DNA of 64,000 nt from CBDCYH01 sp965224105 (GTDB taxonomy: Bacteria; Bacteroidota; Rhodothermia; Rhodothermales; JABDKH01). Made by a program: the position numbers and the translations under genes. The stretch spans positions 620,001 to 684,000 of the forward strand of contig CBDCYH010000001.1 in NCBI GenBank assembly GCA_965224105.1, given 5' to 3'. The notes below the pieces were generated by a model that was not told where the DNA came from, searched no databases, and saw nothing but the letters and a program-made list of their open reading frames with translations. Below, piece by piece: positions 43,737 to 52,824 of the stretch; position 1 is the stretch's first letter, and every line of letters begins with the position of its first letter.

Positions 43737-44795
43737 TTAGAGCGTGACTCCCAATTTGTTTACTGTTTCCAGTGTCAATTCGCCTGATGCCAGACCGTTC
43801 GCTCTCTGGTATGCAGTAATCGCAGTCATTGTGGTCGAGCCAAGCTGACCATCGATCGTTCCCGGGTTGTAGCCCGCGGCACGAAGTGCTCTCTGGATCT
43901 CCATTACCTTCGCTGAGGTCACGTTGACATCACACAGAACGGGCATCCACTTAACTTCGCCGTCCATCGTTTTCACTCTGCTTGTTACGGTTTCGTACTC
44001 AGCAGGGATTACTGTTCTTTTCTCCTGTGCAGGAGTTTTAACAACAGTTTTTGTGTATGTGTCGTAGACCGGCTCCGTTGCGACCGTTTTGGTCATTACT
44101 TTTTTCGGGATACGACGTGTAATATTCTTGTACTCAGCAGGTACGGTAACTTTTTGGAAAGATGCAGGAGTTTTTAGAACTCGCTTTGTAACGGTGCGGT
44201 ACTCAGCTGGAATTTCTACGAGACACATGATCTCACCAGTCTGCGTATTCGCGCGTGTTACCAACTCACCTGAGCCGTTGCGAACAGCATTTCCATAGAT
44301 GCGAGATTGTGTTGGCTTCCATTCTGTCCGTGCAGGTGCAACCAGTACTCGTTCTGTAACGGTGTCGTAAGTAGCTGGGACAGGCTGCAGTTTCTCGTAT
44401 GCCTCCTTAACCAGAACGCGTTCTGAAACCGTTTCATAAGCCGTTGGCGCAACTTCAATTGTGCCGTCTGCAAGTGTTCTGATTGTTGGTTTGACAGAGC
44501 CTTTCAATGGCATTCCATCTTCACCGACAATGATGATTTTCTCGCCAGCTTCTTTGACAAGGATACGCTCAGTGACAGTAGCGAATGTCGCAGGGACGAC
44601 GCTAATGGTTTCACTGGCTTCTTTGCTCATGACCTGCTCAGTCTTTGTCTCAAACGTGGCAGCAGTCAAAACGCGTGCATAGCATTCGCCTGGCTGTGCA
44701 CCGTCTGGCAGCGAGACGGTATCCTGTGCGTTTGCTCCAAATGCAGCGAACAAACCAAGAGTCATGCAAAGAGTTAATTTGCGTAGTAGGTTCAT
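43737..44795 (-). CDS. Secreted 23-residue-repeat protein with peptidoglycan-binding domain
   Basis: A 352-residue exported protein. The signal peptide is LLRKLTLCMTLGLFAAFGANA, followed by PGECYARV with Cys38. Eight units of a ~23-residue motif follow: A(T/E)(F/Y)xTVTxRVLxKxA, for example ATFATVTERILVKEA, TAYETVSERVLVKEA, ATYDTVTERVLVAPA and AEYRTVTKRVLKTPA. They are interrupted by two inserts. A PG_binding_1 domain (VMEIQRALRAAGYNPGTIDG) closes the protein. A strong GGAGGT ten bases before ATG 44795 fixes the start. It is probably a cell-wall-bound surface or periplasmic structural protein; the repeat's ligand is unknown. Confidence 0.78.
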   Translation of the reverse strand: MNLLRKLTLCMTLGLFAAFGANAQDTVSLPDGAQPGECYARVLTAATFETKTEQVMSKEASETISVVPATFATVTERILVKEAGEKIIIVGEDGMPLKGSVKPTIRTLADGTIEVAPTAYETVSERVLVKEAYEKLQPVPATYDTVTERVLVAPARTEWKPTQSRIYGNAVRNGSGELVTRANTQTGEIMCLVEIPAEYRTVTKRVLKTPASFQKVTVPAEYKNITRRIPKKVMTKTVATEPVYDTYTKTVVKTPAQEKRTVIPAEYETVTSRVKTMDGEVKWMPVLCDVNVTSAKVMEIQRALRAAGYNPGTIDGQLGSTTMTAITAYQRANGLASGELTLETVNKLGVTL

Positions 44796-45116
44796 CGGTA
44801 TGTTTACCTCCGATAGTGGTGTTGAAAAATCTGACTGAATTGGGATGATGCGTTGCACCAGGGAAATCAGTCGGCTGTATTTATTTTGTGGGTAGAGAAG
44901 ATGATGCCAAAAAAATATTGACCCTCTTGCCTCTTTTCACAACTTGTGCCACTCGTTGACGAAGAGCAGCGTAAGAGCTTTAATGTGGCTATTAGGGACT
45001 TGTTCACGGCGAGCTCGTTAAGAAATCCCTAACAATTAGGGCCTTCGACCCTGCTGTAGCGTCCGAAAATTGAACACAGGACCTGCAATTTAGATACAAA
45101 ATCGCAAGTTTCGGAC
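44796..45116. other. Intergenic region with hairpin elements (321 bp)
   Basis: This is the upstream region of the repeat-protein gene. A GGAGGT ribosome site lies near its start. CCCTAA-CAA-TTAGGG (45027-45041) can instead pair its TTAGGG half with the ACCCT at 45048-45052, giving two exclusive hairpins. GTCCGAAA (45061-45068) and TTTCGGAC (45109-45116) form an inverted repeat past the surE stop. No gene was found. Confidence 0.5.
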
Positions 45117-45899
45117 TCAGGACCAGCTCCAGCCTGCCATTTTCTGGATGAACTGATGGTCCGTGAGATCGGTTTGAAGCGGTGTGATTGACACGAAGTT
45201 TTGATCAATTGCTGCTAGATCCGTTTGCTCGCCATTGTCCAGATTAACGAACCGGCCGGCCAACCAGAAATAGCGTCGATCAAACGGGTCCCTCCGCTCC
45301 TCATACTCCTCAACCCAACGGGCCTTTGCTTGCCGGGTCACCCTGAACCCACCAATTTCCGATAGTTCGACACCAGGGATATTAACGTTGAGGACGATCC
45401 CTGCCGGTACCGCCATTTTGATCGCCAGTGCAACGATCTTCTTTGCAACGGACTCCGCAGTGGAGTAATCTTTTGCATTCCAGCTGCAAAGAGAAAACGC
45501 GATGGCCGGAATCCCGAGGATGGCGCCTTCTGTGGCCGCACTCACAGTTCCAGAATAGAGTACATTCACTGCCGTATTCGCGCCTCGATTGATCCCGCTA
45601 ATAATCAGGTCCGGCCGGCGTGGAAGAAGTTTATCAACTGCAATTTTTACGCAATCTGCCGGTGTCCCCGTTACACCGAACGCTTTCACTTCATCACCAG
45701 AAGCATCCAGGAATAACCACGGTTTTGCGCGGACTGGAGTACGCATTGTAATCGAATGCCCTACAGCACTTTGCTCTTCCGTCGGGGCGACCACGAAAAC
45801 ATCTCCGAATTCCTTCGCAACATTGGCTAATGACTGGATTCCCGGTGAATCAATGCCATCATCGTTGCAAACCAAAATCAGCAACCGTTCGGACGCCAT
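45117..45899 (-). CDS. surE: 5'/3'-nucleotidase SurE
   Basis: A 260-residue SurE phosphatase, dephosphorylating nucleoside 5'- and 3'-monophosphates in stationary-phase survival. The metal Asp pair is in VCNDDGIDSPG (Asp13, Asp14). The Ser loop is EEQSAVGHSITM, with ISGINRGANTAVNVLYSGTV family-typical. The ATG at 45899 overlaps the panB stop as TGATG, a one-base coupling; the reading-frame TTG at 45902 is unlikely. The length matches the family (about 250). Confidence 0.94.
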   Translation of the reverse strand: MASERLLILVCNDDGIDSPGIQSLANVAKEFGDVFVVAPTEEQSAVGHSITMRTPVRAKPWLFLDASGDEVKAFGVTGTPADCVKIAVDKLLPRRPDLIISGINRGANTAVNVLYSGTVSAATEGAILGIPAIAFSLCSWNAKDYSTAESVAKKIVALAIKMAVPAGIVLNVNIPGVELSEIGGFRVTRQAKARWVEEYEERRDPFDRRYFWLAGRFVNLDNGEQTDLAAIDQNFVSITPLQTDLTDHQFIQKMAGWSWS

Positions 45900-46732
45900 C
45901 AATAACTCTCCTTGTCTGACGGAAATGTGCCCGCGCGAACATCTTTAACATATTCGGCCACCGCAGAAGTAATAGTGTCGTCTAGTTTGGCATAATGGCG
46001 CACGAACCGTGGGTTGAAATCGGTAGTTAACCCGAGGGCATCGTGGGTCACTAAAACCTGTCCGTCACAGTGCGGACCTGCGCCAATCCCAATGGTAGGA
46101 ATGTCGAGTGACGCAGTTACGTCATGGGCGAGAGCCGACGGGATTTTTTCGAGAACTATGCCGAACACTCCAGCCTCTTGCAAAGCTATCGCATCGTCCT
46201 TCAGTGTCTCAGCTTCCTCCTCCTCTCGAGCCCGCACCTTGTACGTACCGAACCGATAGATGCTCTGTGGTGTGAGACCGAGGTGACCCATAACGGGAAT
46301 TCCCGCGCCGATAATCCTTTCGACGATCGGGACGACCGATTCTCCACCCTCAAGTTTTACAGCATGAGCGCCAGCCTCTTTCATTACGCGAATTGCCGAT
46401 TGCAGCGCCTTCCTACTGTTGCCCTGGTAAGAACCGAACGGCAAATCAACAATAACCAGCGCACGATTAACCGCCCGAACTACACATTGAGCATGGTAGA
46501 TCATTTGATCAAGTGTAATGGGAAGCGTGGTCTCGTGACCAGCCATAACGTTAGACGCCGAATCCCCAACCAGTAATACATCAATCCCCGCCCCGTCCAG
46601 GATGCGAGCCGAGGTATAGTCGTATGCCGTCAACATGGCAATGGGAATACCAGCTTTTTTCAGATCTTGAAGGGAACGCGTTGTCACGCGTTTTATCTGT
46701 TCCGGTTTTTTCCCGACAGTCTGGGTACTCAT
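45899..46732 (-). CDS. panB: 3-methyl-2-oxobutanoate hydroxymethyltransferase
   Basis: A 277-residue PanB, transferring a hydroxymethyl group from methylene-THF to alpha-ketoisovalerate in pantothenate synthesis. The metal/substrate motif LLVGDSASNVMAGHETTLPI, VVDLPFGSY-type VDLPFGSYQG, and KLEGGESV are diagnostic. The ATG at 46732 is chosen over a start 20 codons upstream that lies in the terminator spacer. It is coupled to surE by TGATG. No panC is nearby. It is separated from the skp genes by an intrinsic terminator. Confidence 0.94.
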   Translation of the reverse strand: MSTQTVGKKPEQIKRVTTRSLQDLKKAGIPIAMLTAYDYTSARILDGAGIDVLLVGDSASNVMAGHETTLPITLDQMIYHAQCVVRAVNRALVIVDLPFGSYQGNSRKALQSAIRVMKEAGAHAVKLEGGESVVPIVERIIGAGIPVMGHLGLTPQSIYRFGTYKVRAREEEEAETLKDDAIALQEAGVFGIVLEKIPSALAHDVTASLDIPTIGIGAGPHCDGQVLVTHDALGLTTDFNPRFVRHYAKLDDTITSAVAEYVKDVRAGTFPSDKESY

Positions 46733-46772
46733 AGATCTCCTGATTTTGTCCGTCAAACTGAATCTACGCAAC

Positions 46773-46802
46773 AAAAAAAGGGGCGCCAACATTTGGCGCC
46801 CC
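46773..46802 (-). terminator. Intrinsic terminator after the second skp gene
   Basis: A perfect 10-bp stem (GGGGCGCCAA / TTGGCGCCCC, 3-base loop) is followed on the minus strand by a TTTTTTT tract. It ends the dxr-rseP-uppS-bamA-skp-skp transcript 25 bases past the last skp stop and isolates panB. Confidence 0.93.
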
Positions 46803-46827
46803 AGGTCCTATCGTGATCAACGGGCAC

Positions 46828-47370
46828 TTAGCCTTCGGCGGTAACCTCAATTCCCAGCCTCCTGGCAACATCCGTCGTAATGTCGGTAACCGTGTTAGGG
46901 TTGATGTAGAGCAATCCGGGAGCCCGTAGAACGATGTCCAACCCCTTTTCCTCAGCAACAGCATTTACGGCTTCGCCGACGCGTTCAAGTAGCGGATTCA
47001 ACAGATCAGATTCGAGCTTGGCAACTGTTTGATCTTCTTGCACGGTCTTGGTCTGAATCTCCTGGTAACGCTTCTCCAGCTCAGCCTGCCTTTCTTGCTG
47101 TTTTTCAGGCGGAAGCAGCGGAGCCTGCTTTTCAAACTTCTCGTAGTCTGCCTGGAATTCGTCTGCCATGGTTTGAATCGCCTGCCTGCTGGTCGCGGCC
47201 TGCTGCTGAACCTTGGCGCCAATCTCCTTGTACTCCTTCATGTTTACAAGAACCAGCTCTGCATCGGCATAGCCAATCTTGATCTGTTGCGCCTGGGCTG
47301 ATTGAGTTGCAAACAATCCAGCAAATACGAGTGCAGCGCAAATTGTTTTGGTAAAAGATGTCATGGTCAA
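46828..47370 (-). CDS. Skp/OmpH-family periplasmic chaperone, second copy
   Basis: A 180-residue exported helical protein. The signal peptide is FTKTICAALVFAGLFATQSAQAQ. Mature IKIGYADAELVLVNMKEYK is followed by a long charged helical pair (QAIQTMADEFQADYEKFEKQ ... EKRYQEIQTKTVQEDQTVAK) and a closing strand region, as in Skp trimers. It holds outer-membrane proteins unfolded en route to BamA. It is one of two adjacent paralogues; the last gene of the operon. Confidence 0.85.
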   Translation of the reverse strand: MTMTSFTKTICAALVFAGLFATQSAQAQQIKIGYADAELVLVNMKEYKEIGAKVQQQAATSRQAIQTMADEFQADYEKFEKQAPLLPPEKQQERQAELEKRYQEIQTKTVQEDQTVAKLESDLLNPLLERVGEAVNAVAEEKGLDIVLRAPGLLYINPNTVTDITTDVARRLGIEVTAEG

Positions 47371-47407
47371 ATCAAAAAATAGTAGAGAATGAATTATTCG
47401 GATTAGG

Positions 47408-47959
47408 TCAGTTTCGTTGACTGGTTTGGCTCACGTCAATCCCCAGTTCTTCCAGAATGGTTTCCGTTAAATCGAATTGGGGTCGCGCAAACATAAAAAC
47501 AAAGTCACCGGAGCGATCAAACACGTAGTCGTAACCTTCTGTCGTAGCGACTTCCTCGACCGCCTCCAAAATGCGCTCCTGGAGAGGCTGCATTAGATTA
47601 TCCTGCTGCTTGAAGTAATCACCCTCTGGGCCAAAGTATTTCATACGCAAGACAGCAATGGCTTCTTCTTCCTGAACAATTTCTTCACGTTTCTTCTTGG
47701 CTTCCTCGTCCGTGTACAACAGTTCGCGAGCCTGATACTGGCGGAAGGTCTTCTCGAGATCACTTTCCCTTTTCTCGATCTCACCCTCCCACTGCTGCGC
47801 CAGCCGGTCAATCTTCTGCTGGATAGTAGCATATTCGGGTGTCCGTTTCATGATCTCCTGGGAGTCGATGTAGCCTATCCTTTGCTGGGCGCTTGCCCCC
47901 ATCACCGGAATAGCAATTAAGAGAATCGCCGCCACAAGAATTTTTCTGAATTCGCGCAT
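47408..47959 (-). CDS. Skp/OmpH-family periplasmic chaperone, first copy
   Basis: A 183-residue exported helical protein. The ATG at 47959 gives MREFRKILVAAILLIAIPVM, a good Sec signal. The mature RIGYIDSQEIMKRTPEYATI opening is the Skp/OmpH consensus and a long coiled-coil follows. Upstream in-frame residues to 48103 lie inside bamA and do not form a signal peptide. Paralogous to the downstream copy. It lies 43 bases after bamA, the usual gene order for Bacteroidota. Confidence 0.87.
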   Translation of the reverse strand: MREFRKILVAAILLIAIPVMGASAQQRIGYIDSQEIMKRTPEYATIQQKIDRLAQQWEGEIEKRESDLEKTFRQYQARELLYTDEEAKKKREEIVQEEEAIAVLRMKYFGPEGDYFKQQDNLMQPLQERILEAVEEVATTEGYDYVFDRSGDFVFMFARPQFDLTETILEELGIDVSQTSQRN

Positions 47960-48002
47960 AGAGGTGTCCAGAATATTGGATGGATCTGTCTTCAGGCCAT
48001 TG

Positions 48003-50456
48003 CTAGAGCCCAAATCCCTGCCCCAGGGTAAATTGGAACTTCCACCTGCTGTCTCCGGATCCTTGCCCGGAAAGCGGCGAAAACGTGTCAAAGTTGTATC
48101 CATAGTTCAATTCAACTAATCCCAGGATGGGCAAAAACATTCTCGCTCCAAATCCGGCAGACCGGAAGAGCGATGCGGGATTGTAGTCGCCAAATCCGTT
48201 CCAAGTGTTTACTGCATCCAGAAATGCGAACGGCTGTGCCTGAAGCTGAGGTGTCTGGATGGCCATCCAACGTAGCTCCGACACATACTTGTTGAGAATC
48301 AAACCTCCAATTGGATCATCCTCCTGCCGGGGACCAATTGCCGCTAACGGATAGCCTCTCGTGTAGACAATGTCCTTCCCATAAAATCCGCGACTGCCAG
48401 ACGATTCAAAAGGCGATCCACCAACGACAAATCTTTCGAACTCAACCGGCTCACCGGATATCGAACCGATAAATCCGAACCTGCTCCCCACCCCGATCGA
48501 AATTTTATTCGTAAGCGGCAAATTCCAGCTCGACTGAAAATTCCATTTATGATATTGAATCAGATCACCGATGGGAGGTGCAATCTCACCCGACAGCACA
48601 ACCTGAGAGCCCGCACTTGGGAAAATTGGGTGATTCGTCGAATTCCGCGACAGCGTTTGGCGCAACGTCACCTCGTGAGAGATCCCCTGGCGAAGAGTGC
48701 TTATCCAATTCTTATTGTTGAAGTACTGATAGCCAACAGAAGAGGATAGACGGAAGTTATCATCTGGCCACTTAATCTGTTGATCGAGAAATACTCTCGA
48801 ACTAGCTGTTGTGAGGCTACCCTCGGTCTCATTCGAAAAGTTTACTCCAATAGTTGAATAGGAAAGAGCAAAACCTGTTAGACGCGGCTTCCCCTTGAAC
48901 CACGGCTCAGAGTATGAAAGCGAATACTGCTGATATTGCCGACCGTTCGTTTGGATACCAACCGAAAGCTTCTGTCCGTCGCCAGCAGGAATAGGCCTCC
49001 ATTCATCTCCCTTGAGCAAGTTCTGTGCGGAGAAATTGTTAAACGTAAACCGCAACTGAAGTATCAATCCGAATTGTCCCCACGTACCAGATAGCTCAAG
49101 CTGGTCGCTTCCCGTTTCCTCCACATTGTAGGCGATGTCGACAGTCTTGTCGGCGTCGTTAACATCGATGGACGGGCCTGCTGCCAGCGACTCCTGCGTA
49201 AAAAAGTTCAACTGAATGAGTCGACGAATGGACTCCTGAATTGCTTCGCGGCTGAAAGTAGCTCCCGGAATGGTAAGCAACTCCCGTCTAACTACGTGCT
49301 CTTTCGTTTTCGAGTTGCCAAAAATATCTACGCGGCCAAACTTATAAATTTCTCCTTCAGATATTTCAAAATGGAGGTCAAGCGAATCGTCTCCCACAAC
49401 TCGGATTTCGGGGATAGCACGGAAGCGCATATACCCTCGGTTTAGATGCAGACTCGCCACATCCGTACTGTTCTTGTTTCCGTACAGATTCTCCTCCAGC
49501 CTTGTCGAGTTGAAGGGTTCACCAGGAAACAATCCTAACGCATTAGTGAGTGCCTCATCATCGTGAAGCGCGTTGCCTTCCCAGTCAACATTCCGAACGT
49601 AATACTTGTTGCCCTCCTTCACTTCAAGCTTCACTTCCATAGATGGCTTTCCGCCGTCCTGTTTGATCACGATGGTGTCTCTAACAACCTGGGCGTCGTA
49701 ATAGCCGCGTGACCCATACAGGTCAAGCACACGTCCCAGATCCTCATCATATTTCTGGGGATCGAATTTCCCGCGTCTCCAAAATTTCAGTCCGCCTTTC
49801 TTTTTCGTCTTCATCGCCGACTGGATCTTCCTGTCCGAGATTTCTTCGTTCCCCACAATCTCGATCTCTGCTATGCGTACGGCTGGGCCTTGGTCTATCT
49901 TAAACTCAACCGCTACCGTGTTGTCCTCGTTATCTGTCTGGACGACCTCCACATCAGCCAATGGCCGGCCTTTCTCCGAATAATAGTCCTTTATAATGCG
50001 CACGGACGTCTCGACTGCGCTTGTTCTGATAGGATTCTTGACCACCATTGGCAGCTTACGCTCCAGTTCTTTGCGATGGCTCTTCTTAACCCCACTTATC
50101 GTGTATCCCGATAATTTCGGCTCTTCTTGCACCTTGATTGCAAGGTACACACCCTGCCCCACCTTCCGCTCCTGCACAATTTGGATATGAGAGAACATCC
50201 CAAGTCGGTAGATATTTCGGATGGCGTCCCCAAAGGCCGGATCTCCGGGAATCGAAACCGTGTTGCCTTCTTCCAGCCCACTAACCTGTCTTACAAATTG
50301 CCGGGTAAAGTCTGATTCAGCACCCTCGACGGTAATGCCCAAAATCTGATGCGGAGACGGCTCTATTCCGAATGGGCCGAGAGGATCTTCATCTTGCGCG
50401 GCAAGCGGAGAAGACAGTACCACGAGAAACAATACGGCAAGAGAGAGGAAGCGCAT
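48003..50456 (-). CDS. bamA: Outer membrane protein assembly factor BamA
   Basis: An 817-residue Omp85 protein. The signal peptide is RFLSLAVLFLVVLSSPLAAQ. About five POTRA domains follow over residues ~30-445, for example GITVEGAESDFTRQFVRQVS, VEFKIDQGPAVRIAEIEIVG and FEISEGEIYKFGRVDIFGN. A C-terminal 16-strand barrel carries GSRGFYGKDI and YTRGYPL, close to the conserved BamA barrel motif, and ends in aromatic FTLGQGFGL. It folds outer-membrane proteins, fed by the adjacent Skp chaperones. The complete dxr-rseP-uppS-bamA-skp order supports the call. Confidence 0.94.
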   Translation of the reverse strand: MRFLSLAVLFLVVLSSPLAAQDEDPLGPFGIEPSPHQILGITVEGAESDFTRQFVRQVSGLEEGNTVSIPGDPAFGDAIRNIYRLGMFSHIQIVQERKVGQGVYLAIKVQEEPKLSGYTISGVKKSHRKELERKLPMVVKNPIRTSAVETSVRIIKDYYSEKGRPLADVEVVQTDNEDNTVAVEFKIDQGPAVRIAEIEIVGNEEISDRKIQSAMKTKKKGGLKFWRRGKFDPQKYDEDLGRVLDLYGSRGYYDAQVVRDTIVIKQDGGKPSMEVKLEVKEGNKYYVRNVDWEGNALHDDEALTNALGLFPGEPFNSTRLEENLYGNKNSTDVASLHLNRGYMRFRAIPEIRVVGDDSLDLHFEISEGEIYKFGRVDIFGNSKTKEHVVRRELLTIPGATFSREAIQESIRRLIQLNFFTQESLAAGPSIDVNDADKTVDIAYNVEETGSDQLELSGTWGQFGLILQLRFTFNNFSAQNLLKGDEWRPIPAGDGQKLSVGIQTNGRQYQQYSLSYSEPWFKGKPRLTGFALSYSTIGVNFSNETEGSLTTASSRVFLDQQIKWPDDNFRLSSSVGYQYFNNKNWISTLRQGISHEVTLRQTLSRNSTNHPIFPSAGSQVVLSGEIAPPIGDLIQYHKWNFQSSWNLPLTNKISIGVGSRFGFIGSISGEPVEFERFVVGGSPFESSGSRGFYGKDIVYTRGYPLAAIGPRQEDDPIGGLILNKYVSELRWMAIQTPQLQAQPFAFLDAVNTWNGFGDYNPASLFRSAGFGARMFLPILGLVELNYGYNFDTFSPLSGQGSGDSRWKFQFTLGQGFGL

Positions 50457-50610
50457 ACAGAGTGTGTTGATGGACCCGTCGGTGGCCCGTGGGAGAACGA
50501 CCGTTGAACGTGACCGAGGTAGTGTGGTTTCTAGGGCGGCAGGTCAAATAGCGGTCAATAACCTGCGTTCAGGGGCTTGAACGAGCCGATGAGGTGAATA
50601 TTGTGTTCGC

Positions 50611-51369
50611 TCAGACCGTTTGACTAACTCGACCGAAACGCCGTTCGCGACCTTGGAATTCCTGTACAGCGCTGTACAGATTCTCTCGACGGAATGCGGG
50701 CCAGAATACATCGGTCAGGATTAACTCGGAATACGCAACTTCCCACAACAGGAAATTCGAAATTCGGGAATCGCCGCCTGTGCGAATAAGAAGATCTGGT
50801 TCGGGAAGGTTTGCGGTTGTTAAGTGCTGCTGGAAAATTCCCTCGTCAATATCACCGACTCCGAGGGTTCCGTTTGCAACTTTCCTTCCAATGGCTCGCG
50901 TCGCATTTAGAATATCCCACCTCCCACTGTAGGAGATGGCTAGAACGAGGGTCATACGGAAATCTCGTTCCGTCTTTTCCATCGCCTCTATCAATTCGGT
51001 TCGTGCCTGGTCTGGAAGCATGCCCATATCGCCAATTACCTTGAGACGAATCTTGTTCCGCAGAAGGGTTTCGACTTCTTTGCGTAACGTTCGCACCAGG
51101 AGCTGCATTAGGGCGTTTACCTCCTGCGGAGGTCGATTCCAATTTTCGGTGCTAAAAGTGTAAAGGGTCAGGAATTCAACGCCTAATTGTGCAGCGGCTT
51201 CTGCAATGTCTCGGACGGATTCGACCCCCTCGCGATGTCCAAAGACTCTCGGTTTTCCGTTCGCCTGAGCCCACCTCCCGTTGCCGTCCATGATGATGGC
51301 AATGTGCTTGGGAAGTTCGCCTGACTGCTGCACACTCAACTGCCTGGCTTTATCCTCAGCGCTTTGCAT
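50611..51369 (-). CDS. uppS: Undecaprenyl diphosphate synthase
   Basis: A 252-residue cis-prenyltransferase, making the C55 lipid carrier for peptidoglycan and surface sugars. The IPP/substrate motif IAIIMDGNGRWAQ holds catalytic Asp28. GHREGVESVRDI, LTLYTFSTENWNRP and LIRTGGDSRISNFLLWEVAYSE-type ends (RTGGDSRISNFLLW) are typical. It starts 12 bases after rseP and is one of the six-gene envelope operon. Confidence 0.96.
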   Translation of the reverse strand: MQSAEDKARQLSVQQSGELPKHIAIIMDGNGRWAQANGKPRVFGHREGVESVRDIAEAAAQLGVEFLTLYTFSTENWNRPPQEVNALMQLLVRTLRKEVETLLRNKIRLKVIGDMGMLPDQARTELIEAMEKTERDFRMTLVLAISYSGRWDILNATRAIGRKVANGTLGVGDIDEGIFQQHLTTANLPEPDLLIRTGGDSRISNFLLWEVAYSELILTDVFWPAFRRENLYSAVQEFQGRERRFGRVSQTV

Positions 51370-51381
51370 ATCCGAAAATGT

Positions 51382-52752
51382 CTAATACAACCTGAGGACG
51401 TCGTTTATTATCAGGAAAGCCATGAAGGCAAGAAGAACAATCATGCCAACGTTCTGGAGCGCCATCCTGAGTTTGAGACTTGGTTCGCGCCGGGTTATTC
51501 CCTCGTATAGGAGAAATACAAGGTGCCCACCATCGAGAGCCGGAATCGGCATTATGTTAATCACGCCCAGAGTTACAGACAGAAATGCAACCAGGCTCCA
51601 AAAGGGTTTCCACCCCTGGTCCCTAGCTTGTTTGGTCGCGCGAGCGATCGCAATAGGACCACCGAGCGACTCGCGAAGGTTTTCGCGCCCCGTAAATACG
51701 CGTTTCAGTCCAACGAGAACAAGTTTGCCCGTAGACCAGGTCTCGGAGACGCCGAGAGATGCCGATTCAAATGCGGTTAATGGATTTCTTACAGTACCAA
51801 ACTCTTCATTGAACAGATCACCGAAAGCTTCATACACGCCAAGGGTATACGATGACTCGCGTTTCTCTGGAACAACATCAGCCGAGTGAACCACAACCTC
51901 TCCGGACCCTGCATCGGCGCGTTGCCAATTCACTGTTATTGGTCCGCCCTGCGATGCCTGGATGAGGGAGCGCATCTCACCCCAGTACTTAACATCGACA
52001 CCATTTATTGCTATGATTCTATCCCCATCAGTTAGTCCAGCGGAGTCGGCAGGTGAACCTTCGATTACGCTGCCGAGCAGCGTTGTCGAATACGACAGAC
52101 CAATATCATCTCCCGCTCGGTTCAGCTGCGTCATCAGATCACGCGGACCATCCAACTTGATGCTTTCTCCGTTTCTGTCAACAGTAATGGAAAACTCGTC
52201 TGCTGCCAGTGCATCAATCGCCAGTAGTTCAGAAAAACGCTTTATGGGTTTTTCGTTTACCGCGATGATTCTGTCGTCGGTGCGCACGCCCATGTCGTGC
52301 ATGAACGATCCTTCTTCCACATAGACGCCTCTCACATTCTCTGCCGGCACATAGACGTCACCGGTGCTGTACTTCAACCCACCGTAAATCATAGCCGCAA
52401 AAATGAAGTTGAAGATCACCCCGGCAGTAATAACTACGATACGCTGCCAGACAGGCTTCGACCGAAATTCCCAGGGTTGCGGCTCTGATGTGGCAAAGTC
52501 TGTGTCCATACTCTCGTCGACCATGCCCGCAATCTTCACGTATCCACCGAGAGGGGTAGCGGCGAGAACATATTCGGTGTCGCCGATCTTCTTTTTCAGG
52601 ATATCCGGAGGAAAGCCAACAGAGAATCTGTCCACTCTCATCTTGAACAGCTTGGCAAATAGGAAGTGACCCATCTCGTGCACAAAGACGAGGATCATTA
52701 TCGCCAGAAGAACCCAGCCGATGTAGGGAAGAATATTCAGAAGTGCTACCAC
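51382..52752 (-). CDS. rseP: RIP site-2 metalloprotease RseP
   Basis: A 456-residue intramembrane zinc protease. HEMGH at residues 25-29 in the first TM helix, two PDZ domains (DMGVRTDDRIIAVNEKPI; SPADSAGLTDGDRIIAINGV), and the C-terminal IMPIPALDGGHLVFLLYE supply the third metal ligand. It releases membrane-bound anti-sigma or other regulators. A GTG at 52752 puts the start right before TM1 as in relatives; a TTG at 52791, 13 codons upstream, has GAGGT but only three bases of spacing. Part of the dxr-uppS-bamA operon. Confidence 0.92.
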   Translation of the reverse strand: MVALLNILPYIGWVLLAIMILVFVHEMGHFLFAKLFKMRVDRFSVGFPPDILKKKIGDTEYVLAATPLGGYVKIAGMVDESMDTDFATSEPQPWEFRSKPVWQRIVVITAGVIFNFIFAAMIYGGLKYSTGDVYVPAENVRGVYVEEGSFMHDMGVRTDDRIIAVNEKPIKRFSELLAIDALAADEFSITVDRNGESIKLDGPRDLMTQLNRAGDDIGLSYSTTLLGSVIEGSPADSAGLTDGDRIIAINGVDVKYWGEMRSLIQASQGGPITVNWQRADAGSGEVVVHSADVVPEKRESSYTLGVYEAFGDLFNEEFGTVRNPLTAFESASLGVSETWSTGKLVLVGLKRVFTGRENLRESLGGPIAIARATKQARDQGWKPFWSLVAFLSVTLGVINIMPIPALDGGHLVFLLYEGITRREPSLKLRMALQNVGMIVLLAFMAFLIINDVLRLY

Positions 52753-52824
52753 GACGATTCGGGTTTTAGGGTGGCGATTGCAAGCCGGCAAAATACCTCA
52801 CGCGCATCGACCAGACAAAAGAAG

